From positions 7,431,241 through 7,495,240 of the forward strand of contig OZ037768.1 in NCBI GenBank assembly GCA_964035545.1: a stretch of DNA of 64,000 bases. Direction: 5' to 3'. The notes below the pieces were generated by a model that was given only the letters and a program-made list of their open reading frames with translations, made no database searches and was not told the DNA's origin. This document shows, piece after piece, positions 1 through 12,800 of the stretch (its first letter is position 1; each line of letters starts with the position of its first letter). The DNA is from Bugula neritina. Taxonomy: Eukaryota > Bryozoa > Gymnolaemata > Cheilostomatida > Bugulidae. Made by a program: the position numbers and the translations under genes.

Positions 1-213
1 AATGAGTTTCAAACATAAAACACTTGACGTTATAAATATATTAATTTGCAAAACACATTAGTTCATGTGACCTACATATTGTCTCACCAAATTACTCCAA
101 AGTTGCAATAATAACTGAGGCCATAAACTCAACGATATATATACAAAACTTTCTAAGAGTTATCCTAACTTACAACAAAGTAAAGCAGAGAAGCAGATTT
201 TAACTTTCCTCAC

Positions 214-3200
214 CGCCAATTTTATATATGCTGACTTCTGAAAAGTTGACATAGAAACAGTGAGGAGACAATTCCTTATCAATGCCATAAAAGTAATTTC
301 TAACCCTAGAATCTCTACTAGTCGCACGTGTTTGCCTAGTCCTGTTCACCACCTAATAACAAACCAATAAACTATCAAATACTTGATGGATTAAGATACA
401 ATATATCAAGATTAAAGTGCAGCTACCCAAACAGAACTGTAGCTATCTAGGTGAGAAAGGTGATAATATCAAGATTAGATTAATTACAGATGTTGTCAGA
501 ATGTTTGTCATGTTTCAACATACTGCAGAAAAAATACTAACACATGGCCTAGAAAAACTAATAAAAAATCTAGTATTAATTCAGAAAATTTTATTTGATT
601 AAATTTGAAAGCAAAGTAGGAATCTGAAAAGCAGACAATGAAGCTAAAACTTACGCCTCCTGATTTTTGCAGCTGAATTATCTTCACAAAGTCTGGCATA
701 TCTCGTCTAAGTTCAGTGTACAGTCTCTCCTGGTCTATCACAATGATGATGTTCACCTCAAATACACTCGCTATGTGTATTAAACTTTTGTATCCTGCAT
801 CCTTTATCCAGCCACATGTGTTGATTATACACCCACTAACATTGGCTGCAAAGTATACACATTATACAAGCTCAATACATTTACTGTACAAGTTTGATAC
901 ATTTTATGATAAGTAATCATCTATGAAATTTATCATGCAGCTACCAAATTATTTTTTTATGGTTCAGTATTGTAACCAGCTTTTATGAATATGAAAAATG
1001 TTGATTCAGGCATAATACATATTCTACCTAGTAGCTGTATTATATACAAATAGTAAAAAACATAACATTGTTGTTTCAAGCATAAATTTTTACATGTTTG
1101 TGAGATTTAGCTAAAATTTAACATTAATAAAATTTAAGTATTTCAGGCAGCCTTACCATTAGAATTATGAGAGCACCTGTCGTTGATAGTCTGTGAAAGA
1201 GAGCTAATAACCTTAGTGTAGAGTGACAAGTTGTCACCAGGTGCTTTATGTCCAAAATGATAGACCAACGGTATTGCTTGCGGGTAGCCAGTTTCTATAT
1301 CATGAGGCCTCTGAACAATGAGTGCCCCTAAGTTCAGACGATGATCAAACATGAATTGCAGCAACATGCCTTTGAAGCATAAACATCAAGCACAATTCTT
1401 CATAAGACTCTGAATTAATTTTTCAACCATAGATGGCATAAGCTATTTCATTACATATAAAATAGCAAAAATACTTTTTTAGACGAAACTGATACCGCCT
1501 TGTAAACAAGTTACTGGAAAGAAGCAATCACCCACAGTTTATGGAATAATATTTAAATGCTACTAGATTCTAGAAACTCACCCATGCTTCCAGGTATAGA
1601 GATTTCTCCTTGGCCCACGTCTAAATCTACAAATATTGGAATTCTTTCTAACCTGAAAGCATAGAATATTAAAGCTAAATTAAAAAAATTGATTTTTCAG
1701 GACTGAATATACCACAATTAAAATATAAAACTAATGTAGCATTGGAATTTATATATTAAAAAGCTAAATTAAAAACCAATTACAATGAACCATATATTCT
1801 TTTTCGATGCATTACCTTATAATTAATTGAACTCTATGTATAATACTTGAGATGCTATACCTTGCTGCATAGTTGACGAGAATGCGGGATAACGTACTTT
1901 TGCCGACATCTACAGGCCCGGCTATCATAACCCTTGGGCCTCTAATAGACTTCTCGGCAGCTTGATCTCTTAACTGCTCCAAGGCAGCGTGTACATTCAT
2001 GTAGGTGATCATCGGCGTTTGTTTGGCTATGTAGGATACCTCAATAGGTCCCACCAAGTGTAAGAGCAAAGTTAAGGAAAACAATCGTACAAAACAGTAT
2101 AAAAAAAACTTTAAAAATAAATTAGTTTCTTTCTGTCAGTTAACGAATTCCAATGGCAACGTAAACCATTCACGACAAGTTTTCTTTACAATGCTGAATA
2201 TTGGACAATCACAATGCACTGTCTTTATACACGCAAATATAAACATATCATTTGACTTATGATCATATAATGATGGTAAGCCGGTGAATGTAATAAGGAA
2301 ACATTTATAAATAAGCTGAAAAAAAGACAGTAGCAGTAATTTCAATCTTAGGAAGTTATTAATGAACATCATTAATATTTTCAACAGAAGACAACTTCTA
2401 CTATCAAGTAGTCAGTAGCTTCACCTGTAATTTATTTATTAGCATCAGCACAGTAGAATGTTAAAGGCTAGGGCTTAATTAGTCTGAGAACCCAAGTTGC
2501 GAGAGCTAGGCCTGATGCAATCTGCAGAAACTCTTGTTGGTAAAAATGCGACATAAACAACTATTGAGCTATTGAAGCAGTTTGACAATCTCATAATTTT
2601 CAGACTTTCATTTCACATTCCATGTTAGCAAAAGAGTTGTGGTTCCAAGCTGCTAAAATCTACACCTTAGAAATCTGGCCCAGAATTTAGATTTTAAATT
2701 TTATATAAGTAGTAGGTAACTATTAACGCATTCTATATTAATATGATTAATAATCATAGCATTAAATATCAACTATATTTTATAAGCGTACTGATTGAAA
2801 ATGACCATAATTCCCATTTTTGAACCAACCAATGAAGAATCTAATATAAAATAAAGATTACCCTATGAAAATACACGTCTGCAAAGGATATTTTTACAGT
2901 GCAAGTCTTGTAAGTAAAAACGGAACATGTAGCTGTTGCATGAAATGTGTAAACTCTATTATGAATCAGTTCTGTTCCAAAAATCTCTGCTTCTCCTGTT
3001 AACAGCTGAAACAGTAAAATGGCATAAAATAACCAAAGAAAATACAATTACTTCAGTTGGCAATGAATTACTAACATAGATTATAACTTACAGACAATGA
3101 GAGAGAGTAATTAATACAGAACATAACATGAATTTAATTTGTAAATATAAACACATGAATATTATTTTAAATTCTTGTATGCACACACATTACAAACAGC

Positions 3201-3524
3201 ACCTATTATTGATTGTAAACGAAAACCTACTACACCAGGTGGCACTAATTAAATTCTAACAAATGAAAAAAGAAGATCTGGTACAATACCTCAAGTGTTG
3301 CAGGGCCGGAGGATGCAACTTCAAATCTCAGTTCATTCAACTCTTCTAAATCATGCACGATTTCCTAAACAGCGCAAAAAATGTATGCAAATTGTTATAA
3401 AGTTTTGTCAGAAAAATAACCAAAGCTGAACTACATCTTTTCCTTTTGATGCACAATACTATTTGTAATCTAAATTAAATGTTAACGTTATATAATATTA
3501 CTTTACCTTGGTATTTGCTGCCAT
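214..3524 (-). CDS. CLP1: Polynucleotide 5'-hydroxyl-kinase CLP1 (partial, C-terminus off the window)
   Basis: CLP1 phosphorylates RNA 5'-OH ends and works in nuclear pre-mRNA 3' cleavage/polyadenylation and with the tRNA splicing endonuclease. I read eight exons on the minus strand: 3524-3507, 3364-3290, 3005-2877, 2039-1861, 1652-1582, 1369-1157, 845-655 and 352-214. All have GT-AG borders and matching phases, giving 338 codons. Seen in order: MAANTK start, N-terminal domain with LRFEV and [13 protein letters not shown], Walker [10 protein letters not shown], the segment [53 protein letters not shown] and QLQKSGG, then the start of the C-terminal domain ([15 protein letters not shown]). The human protein has about 425 residues, so about 85 residues should lie beyond position 1. 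The intron between 2877 and 2039 is the longest. The identification rests on co-linear similarity over the whole length recalled from the family. Confidence 0.95.
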
Positions 3525-3904
3525 GATTCCTAAATTAGTACAGTGTCTGGCCAACAATTAAACTCGTTACTCCTGTAAATGTGAACATAAGTATTAACAC
3601 AACCTAAAACACACAGGTTTCACTTAGATCTTGTATATACTATATTACAATGATCAATCATGTTTAATTTCATGTATTGCTGCATCTATATCAGCAGTAA
3701 ACTTTAACCTTTCTAATATGGTAAGCGGAATAAAAATAAGAAGTACATTTAGTATAAATATAAACCTTGTATAATAAATTAGAACACCCATCACAAAAAT
3801 ATGAATGTTGCGGCCAGATTTTAAACAGGAACTTTCTATGAAATTTTCAATTATATACTCAGAATTAGTAAGTACATTAATAAGAAGCAAATCAACGAGT
3901 CATC

Positions 3905-3932
3905 ATAAAGGGAAAGGGAAAGGGAAGGGAAA
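3905..3932. repeat. Short purine-rich (GGGAAA)n tract
   Basis: About four imperfect copies of a GGGAAA unit lie upstream of the CLP1 start. Nothing else is visible between 3525 and 4160, which is presumably CLP1 promoter and intergenic DNA. Confidence 0.6.
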
Positions 3933-4162
3933 GGCCCGTACAGGCATCAAACTAAAAATATTGGCTCTCAAAAGTTAATATCATAATAGTTGTAGTGTAT
4001 GAGTATTTATCAATGTTATTTGACAAAGGTAGACTAAAAGGCAAATGCTTTTAGCACATCGAAACCAATTGCAGTCAGGAATAAATACATTTTTATCAAT
4101 GATAAATATTTACAAATTTAAAAAACTATTATGATAATGGCATCTACAGCAACGACTGTTAC

Positions 4163-5404
4163 TGTTCATCTCATCTCATCTCATCTAATTAATCTCACTC
4201 GGAGCGCTTTGGCTCCTTTATCGAGATGCAGTGGTGTATGAACAATTGTTTAGATTATCAGTAGTAAGGAAGAAAACTATTTTGTCTACGAGATAAGAAT
4301 ATAGTTAATTATGCTTCGATTCAAAGCTCAATAGCTAGCTACTGCCAGGAGAGAAAGAAAAAAAGAGAAAAAAAAAAAAAAAAAGTAAATAAATAAATAG
4401 ATATACACCGCACAGCTTCAGATGATATAAAGCAGAGTCGGTGTTAAGTGCTTATAATCAGTTAGGCAAAGCAGCTAGAATCATTAGAAAAGTTTATGTA
4501 TGCGATGTTTATATGAATGTTTGGCAGTTTTGGTATTGATATTGCCCTTAATAGCACCATGTCTGGTATTGTGAGACTCTGCAAAATGAAGGGAGAACCG
4601 GTCTTGGTCTATAGCGGCACTACCAGAAAGCATACGAAAGTACATTTTTTGGTCTGCATTGTCACGTCTTTGTGCAAGGCTATCCCAATTAGAATTTGTC
4701 ATGAGCTCAGTTATATGATTTCGTTTTCTCTTACAGAATGTCCACCTGAAGGCTTTTCTATTTATACCTTCTATGATGTTGATGTTTTTCAATTTAAATG
4801 GAGACCAGGTGTGGGTCGCAAATTCTAGTATAGGGCGACAGACTGTTTTATAAGCTATGGCTCTGGTTTTACTTTTAGCCTTTTTTAGACAGCGCATCAG
4901 CATGTGTAATAATTTATTAGCTTTTGAGCAAATGTTTATTATATGTTGATCGAATGACAGTTTATTATCAATCGTGACACCAAGGTATAATACTTTGTCA
5001 ACACATTGTAAGGGGTCATTATTCATGCTGTATTGAGACACTAGAGGATTTACAGTGGAGCGTTGAATTGTCATATGCTCACATTTATTTATATTGAACT
5101 TCATCTGAGAACTGTCTGCCCAAGTTATAAGATGGTCTAAGTCATTCTGAAATAAACTAGAATCAGCAGGTGTTGTGATTGGTTTGTACAACAAGGAATC
5201 ATCTGCATATAGTTTAAGCTTGCTGTTGGCTACCGCAGAGTGCATGTCATTTATGTACACATTAAATAACAATGGTCCTAATACACTGCCTTGGGGCACT
5301 CCTGAGGTCACATGTCTAGTGGCCGATTTGACGTTGTTGACACAGACTGAAAGAAGACGGTTCTGAATATTGTTATGGTAAAACAAATGATGATAATATA
5401 ACAA
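4163..5404 (-). mobile_element. 5'-truncated non-LTR retrotransposon (CR1/L2/Jockey-like LINE) with 3' tail
   Basis: This minus-strand element holds the C-terminal half of a reverse transcriptase (4484-5404) followed by a 3' UTR that ends at 4163-4186 in a short tandem pentamer tail (ATGAG repeated on the minus strand). Just before the tail, 4201-4205 and 4212-4216 form a GGAGC/GCTCC hairpin with a 6-base loop. A hairpin plus a microsatellite tail instead of poly(A) is the 3' signature known for CR1/L2-type LINEs. An A-rich tract (plus strand 4352-4400) lies inside the UTR. The endonuclease and N-terminal RT are missing, which is the usual 5' truncation. I cannot assign a clade more precisely. 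Confidence 0.85.
4484..5404 (-). pseudogene. LINE reverse transcriptase fragment (C-terminal RT domain)
   Basis: A 306-residue open frame without interruption begins inside the RT palm. Visible motifs are SGVPQGSVLGPLLFNVYIND (RT block with PQGS), the catalytic loop LYADDS, MKFNINKCEHM, YLGVTIDNKLSFDQHI, and the thumb-like tail LEFATHTWSPF. It ends in a basic C-terminal stretch and a stop. The N-terminal fingers and an AP endonuclease are absent, so the copy cannot move by itself even though the remaining frame is intact. The intact frame suggests a fairly recent insertion. I give it as a pseudogene because the protein is less than half of a full ORF2. Confidence 0.9.
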
Positions 5405-6854
5405 CTTTCATCGCAGTTATATTTACAATCCATATATTACAATTTTAGCTATAGTTTTATTGTTCGGATCAAACTTATTAAGCAGTATAATTTAATGATT
5501 CAATCCTTCAATGATTTAATTTTATGATTTAAATCAAAATTAGTGGTTATCAAAATGAGTATGTAAATAATAATATAAATATGAATATCAAATTAAAAAA
5601 ACTAAGACAATATTGATTTCGAAATCAACATAAATAACTACAACTATTACATACTATAACTTAAAGTTAAACTACAAGTATTAGTAAACGACTAAGTAGC
5701 AGTACAAGTACAACTACAAGTAATTATGTCTATAAGTAGAACCGAAAGTCAATATAAATATGAACACCACCATAACATTAACCCAATCAGTATCCATATG
5801 ACTATGAGTATAAGTATAAGCAAAACTGTAATTTTAAAAGAGGCCCGTACCGGTACTGCCCGTACACAGTCATGACTCACGAGTGACTACAGTTTACACA
5901 CTCACACTCAGTGCGAGTCTCACAAACTCAGAGCAGAAAATCTTTGAAAAATATCAATTATTTTTACTCGAGAACTGGCCTTTTCAACGTGATATGGCCG
6001 TAGACAATATGAAATATTAATAATAATAATACTTTATTAATACTAATAGTAATACTAATATTAATAGCCATAGTCATAGTCATAGTGAAATTGTACCAAA
6101 CTGAAACAAATTTACAATTTAAATTACATTTCAACTTTCAAGTATAAGTATCAGCATGAGTATGACTATGACTATGAGTATCAGTATGAGTATTACTATT
6201 TCTATTTGTAATATAATTATAAATAAAATTAAAAATAACTATAAGTAATTTACTAACTATGATAATGATAATAATAATAATAATGATAATGATTAAGTGA
6301 TAATGTACGAAATTCATATAATGATTTACTCATTTAACCAAAACTGCAAACAAATATTTGCAATCTTTAACTGTTCAAATATCTGCACGGGCATATAATA
6401 CTGAAAGTAGTAATAGAGGTAGACTCAGACTTATGCGTGGTAACTCATTAAAGTAAAAGTCATTATCATTAAATTTAATGATTATGATAACTCAATGTGA
6501 ACATGAATAATTTCATCTCTACAATTTAATACAGCTGTATTAAATTTCGACGCTATAATAAATTGGTGAACCGAAGATCCAGCAAGATATTTGGACAATT
6601 GAAAAACCTATAGCCCTATACATAATGTTACTCGCAAATGCTTATAATTGTTTTAGGAATTGGAGCTACAATTTTAATCTTAAATCGTATAAGCACAAAA
6701 TACATACTTGCAAAAAAAGTAAAACAAACAAAAAATTAAAATAAATAATTTTATAATATTTAATTTTTTAAACAAAAAAAAATTTTGAAATAGAAAAAAA
6801 AATTATTATTAGGAAGAAGTTATTTTAGAGCTTTTTTTCATTGCTAAGTAGGTC
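5405..6854. repeat. Cryptically simple AT-rich region upstream of the Caspr-like gene
   Basis: No gene is visible. From about 5640 to 6300 the DNA is built of short related words such as ACTACAAGT, TATGAGTAT and TAATACTAATAG, changing gradually rather than repeating exactly. Similar GTGAGT/CTGAGA words return at 7080-7180 and TAATACTAATAG words at 7300-7360, inside intron 1 of the next gene. The promoter of that gene should lie in this stretch, but I see no clear core element. Confidence 0.6.
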
Positions 6855-9800
6855 ATGGCTGCCAAGCAAATTATATGCGTTTTTCTTCTTTGCCAAATTA
6901 TTTATGTAATTTCACAACAAATAGGAAGCGATGGTAGGTTTTATTTTATATTTTGATGAACCACTAACATAAAGTTGTTCAAGAAATCTTTAGTTGGATG
7001 AATGTAACAAATTTGTATCGCAGCAAGTGCAATCACAATGACAATGACTATACCAACACAGTCTGAGCCTTAGAGTTAGACTCAGATTGAGACTGAGTGA
7101 GTCACAGTGAGTGTGACACTGACAGTGTGAGACTGAGAGTGAGTGACTGAGAGTGAGTGACTGTAAGACTGAATGCGAGCTTCAGTTTCAGCATAGGTTG
7201 TCGTTGGTATTCCCTCGGCCTCTCACTCTCGAGTCTCGAGCTAAGTTTTAGTTCAATTTTCACTTCGATAATGAATATGATTATGATTATCAACGGATAA
7301 CTATAATACTAATACTAATAGTAATAGTTATACATATAGCAATATTAATAGTAATAGTGTCATAATTATCTAAGACTAATACTTACAATAATATATGGGT
7401 ATAGGTAACCGTAAGGCCAAATGCAGTGACAAGTACTAGTAGTGAAGTCGTTGAACTTGAAGTACTTACTCGAAGTCGGATAATAATGATTAAAAAAGTA
7501 CTTGCTCTGTGACTGTCTTCATCTTTAAATTTTCATTTTGCTTCTGCTTCAAATTGTATGAGTTGCGACTAGAAGTTGATTATCAGGCCAAAATGTTCAC
7601 ATGAGTTCCACAAAATGAGCTCGAGTAACTGCAAATTACGATAGCAAGGCGTTAACACACTCACAGAGACTTAGATTTCTCTTGCTGTTATAAAAAATAG
7701 AATTAGCATCAACCTTTGAGTTACTAGGCGGTCATTAGTCACACTCTATTTTTATAATGTCAGGTTTTTGTGTTGATTTTAAATGAATGTAGGCTTGTTT
7801 AATTTTAAATATATCAAGTTGATGAAGGTTATTTTATGTATTTGAAGTAGGGAAAATTGACATAGGAGCTCCAATATGTGAAGGTTATAAATCGCATAAT
7901 TTGTTTTAATAGATGCCATATTTAAGTGATGCAGTTGTTGGGATGCATTAGGCAACTAAGTCTGTTGTATAATTATTTTGAAAGTTTCTAGATTTTATTA
8001 ACATGCTTTAATAACACGCTATCAAAATAAATATAGGTACCCATTTTTAATTGGCTCTTAGTTTGATATCCAAATAGAAAATGAAAAACCTCGCTTCAAA
8101 TATTGATTTAATGTTGTTGAATAAATAGTAAATATTAAATAGATAGAATTTGTAAGCTAATAGGTATTTTAAAGGCAATGGTTGTTATAAGATTTAACAT
8201 GTTACACTTTTGATTTAATAAAAATGTAATAACAGTGTTGGCATTGATATTATTATAATACTAATATTAATAAAAGGCTAGCCTATATTAATACTATCTC
8301 TACTATGTCTGTTATTGTAAATGTAACTGATTCTCATAATTATGAATCAGTAATATTACGTTAATATTGGCTGGATGCAATTTTTATTTTCAATGAGAAT
8401 TTTTTTAAATTTGGTTCGTTGGTTTGGTTTTTAATATCTTGATTTTATGCGATTAGTTTATATTCAAACACTTGTGATACATTTCGCACAGATATGACAA
8501 AGTATTTGTGTTCATAAATTTCAGAACAGTGCGTTGAAAGTGAGGCTTTTGGCGTATCCAAGTTACCTGGTGCTAAAGGTTACCTCCCTGATGATCAAAT
8601 AACGGCTTCTAGCTCAACCAACAAGCGTGAAGGGTTCAAAGGGAGGCTTTTCCATGATAGTGGTATGATATTAGGATACCAATGCTCATTTCGATTTTTA
8701 TCATTATGCATTTATATTGTGCTTTATAGTTGCATTTTAGAATAAATATAATGAGTGTTGTTAATTCAAGCTAATTAATTTTGTGTATAAAGATAAGACA
8801 TGTTGTTGTAGTATGGCAGGCAGCATCTAACAATTATAATCAATACTTACAAGTGAATTTGGGACGCCGTCGTCTCATTACACGAGTCGCCACTCAGGGA
8901 TATCGCGGTAGTGGTCAGTATGTGATGGACTATCATATTAGTTACAGCAACGATGAGTCTACGTTCACACCAGTCGTTAATGAGCTCGGGGAGAGAAAAG
9001 TAAGTGCACTTATAACCTATTTTAATTATGCATATGATATATTGTCTAATTTTAATTATAATTAGGTGCAATTTGTGAAATTGAAATTAATTTTAAATGC
9101 ATAGTAGTTTCACTTTCCTATACAATTCAGTAAAAACGCAGCATACCTTCTTCTTTGCAGGAGTTCCCAGGGAATACTCATGATGATAAACCACAATTCA
9201 ACACGTTTGAATATCCAATTGTTGCACAATACGTTCGTTTTATTCCGCTGAGATGGACTATCAATATAGCAATGAGAGTGGAGCTTTATGGCTGTGACTA
9301 TGGTAGGTAATTCTTGTTCATAATATTACTTTTCGAGTATGTTTTGTAGTTGTATGATGATGTTGCTCTAAAGGCCTGTAACTTAAACAAACATTTCATA
9401 TTTTAGATGGAAAAGCCGCATACTTTGATGGGTTTTCAAGAATATCATTCAATGCCCACATTCCCAATACTCTATATACCACAACTGATGTGCTCAGATT
9501 CAGGATGAAGACAAATCAAGATGAAGGATTACTCTTCTATGCCAGTGGTAACCAGGGTGACTACATCTGCATTGAGCTCTACCAGGGACGACTCTATGCC
9601 GCCCTTAATCTTGGTATGTAAAGCTAGAGATGAACATTAGGTTAATACTTCATTATTCAATGTTGCTTTGTAAGCTTGAAAATTTGCCAGAAGTAAAGCC
9701 AAACTTCACTCAATCTAAATTTGAGTTTCGCAATGTTTTTTTTATAATTTGTAATCACTAATTGTTTTACGTTATGTATTGAATAACATTTATTTTCATA

Positions 9801-12800
9801 TTTCTTTGTGAAATGTAAATGTTGGAGTTGTTGTGCAGGTTCAATAGACGGGAGTGACTCGTCTGTCAGAGGGGTGGTCGGCAGTTTGTTGGACGACAAT
9901 CAGTGGCACGACGTTGAGTTCCTCAGGCAGGATAAGAATGTCACTGTCAGCGTAGACAGGGTTCCCATAAACATCACGGTGCACGGGGAATACTCTCGTC
10001 TAGATCTAGATAGATATGTAAGAATCTCTGCTAGATTTGCTGTTTTCTTTGGTGTTTCTGCCAGTGGGTTCATTTCCTATTTGTTTTAAAATTTGTTTTT
10101 TTTAGCTATATGTTGGAGGTGTGAATACATTTTATCAAAGTGGTATCACTGTTCGAAAGAATTTCATTGGATGTGTCGAGAATTTTATATGGAATGGGAT
10201 TCACATGACGAGAGACAAAGATCTGCCCAGGTTTTCAGTGGTTGGCCAGGTTGAGGACACTTGTAGGGTAGGTTTGCCATACTCCATTAGCTCATAAGCA
10301 TCTGCTTGTATCAACTTATTGTATCTAGAGAAATCGAATAATTTGAAATCTTAGCAACTGTTTCACCATTTTTTTGTTTTCATCATTTTACTGTGTTATA
10401 GTTTCTCTATAAGCTTTGTTAATTGTTATATTTATGTCCATGTATTGTTGTATTTATCTATATGTATTGTTATATTTATCTACTTGTGGATATGTATTGC
10501 AGACTGGATCATATGCAATGCCGTTGACTTTTCCCTCTACTTCCTCCTACATGACCATCAGTGATGCCAGCAGCATCAAAGACAACCTTCACATTAAGTT
10601 AGAGTTCCGTGCCTATGATAACGACAAGTTACTCGTGTCCACTAAGTTGACAGACTCAGGGTACTTCTACCTCCGTATCAGTCCGGACGGTTACATTGAG
10701 TTTGAGCTGAAGCCATCTACTAATAAGTACATTATAAAGGAGATAGCTAAAGGAGGTGAGCTGGAGAGTTGTGAAGCAATTTTTCATCCTGAATTTATAA
10801 TCGGCACAATTGCAAACATCACTTTTCAATTGGGTTACGAAAAAGCTTAATGCCTTGAGCGAAGTGATATTGCAGGGATGTTTTCACTATGTACGGCTGA
10901 TTTCTTAACCACTACATTTATACATAGCTGTCCTCAGGCCAGAGAATGTAAGTGCTAACTCTTCATTTTACTGAGCAACTATTCAAGAAATCAACTGTTG
11001 GATGTTTTGTAGACAAGGGTGACGGCTCCTATACAGACGGCTTGTGGCACCAGCTGGATTTTCACGCAACTGCTAACAAAATCACTCTGGTGATTGACGA
11101 CAAGACATTTATTACTTCTAGAATATTGACTTTCACTACATCCAGCAAGTTCTCTGTAGGAGGTCAGAACTCTTCATATCTTCAGTTTCTACAGTTAACA
11201 ATCTTTACATTTACTAGTATAGGAAATCAGCACATCATGTTTAGCTCAGTGTTATAGTCATACATTTTAGCTTCATGTATTGCTGTTGTTACAGTTAACA
11301 TTCTCTATTGAGCTAGATTGTGTTTTGTTACTGTTAGCTCATCTGTAAGATAGCATAATGGGAATAGTCTATGATGTGGTGTTCTGTGTACTTAGATATA
11401 CTATAATGTACTCTGATTTCAGTGAAGGTTGTATGATGGAGTATTTATTATGTGAATTACAGGAGGAGAAACTGATCAGTCGGGTTTTGTCGGATGCTTA
11501 AGGAATGTATTCATACAATTTGAAAGTTTGGAAGAAGGAGCGATAATGTGTAGCCGCGCGTCTTGCTATGGTGTGCTGGAAGATACGTGTCAAATGGAAG
11601 ACCGGTGTGTTTAGTGCTACCCCACCCCCCCCCCCCACCCATATATTAGTGCATTTTTCTAGTTCTTATTTGAATGATAAATAAATTCTGTATGCATTTA
11701 TGTATTTGTGCATTATGAGAGCATTGCAGTATTTGGCACTAGTACTTAATTTGAGTTTCATCATATAATATATATTCCGTGGTGTATCGTTGTAGATGCA
11801 GTCCAAACCCGTGTGAGCACAACACCCACTGTCAGCAGACATTCAGCACATTTACCTGTACGTGCGGCGACAGCGGATATGTCGGGGCTACTTGTCATCA
11901 ATGTATGTATTACGGATAGTTTTTATATAATACTTTGATGGTGGTTTAAACATTTTTGATATGACACCTTAATCTTTTATATTTCACTGTTTACTTGTGT
12001 TTTGTTATATGTTATGTACTTCACTTGCACTTTCTGCTAAGCATAGTATAGGCTAAGAGTTTGAAATGCATTGCTTCTTGAGATGAAACATTTTTCTCTG
12101 ATTTGTAGCTATGCACCCAAATTCCTGCTCCAGGGTATTTGAACTGGTAGAAGACTCTGGCATTATTGAAGAAACTATTGATATTGACGGTGCCGGTGCT
12201 TTGCAGCCTTTTCCTGTGAAATGTTTCAAAAATCGTAAGTTGATCAATGTACAATAAAATGACTGAATATAAAGAATTACTACCAGAATAGATTGCATTC
12301 AGAATTTCTGAGTATTTTTTGATGAAAATTGATTGATGGAATAAGGAGTTTAATTGTGAGAGTATTATATTATGCCGTCATTGCAGCTGACAATAACTTA
12401 GTAGAGACGTGGCTGTCTCACGATTTCACTCATGAGGTACTCGTCGATGGGTTTCAACCAGCTGGCTCCTACCACCAAATCATTACATATGATGCCAACC
12501 TCACTCAAATAGACCAGCTTGTACACAGAGCTGCCAAATGTAGACAGGAAATCAAGTATAGGTGCGAGAGCTCACGTCTGCTGGCCAGACCTGGTCGGAG
12601 TGGCAGTGGCAGCGGAGGTACTTCAAATGATGACGGCACTGGACAAGGTTAGAATCTACCATCCATTTATATGGCTTCAGTTTATTCTATAAGTGCTTGT
12701 TCATGGAAATAATATGCATTGACATTGTTAAAATTATGTATTTTATTGTCTAAAACTTTTTGTTACCATTAGTTATACTTAAAACAAAGCTATGCCTGCA

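Noticed and set aside
4517-4828. Plus-strand frame of 103 codons
   Set aside because: It is antisense to the LINE reverse transcriptase, whose motifs are clear on the minus strand.
7102-7293. Minus-strand frame rich in Ser, Leu and Thr
   Set aside because: Lies in GAGT/GTGA simple sequence in intron 1 of the Caspr-like gene.
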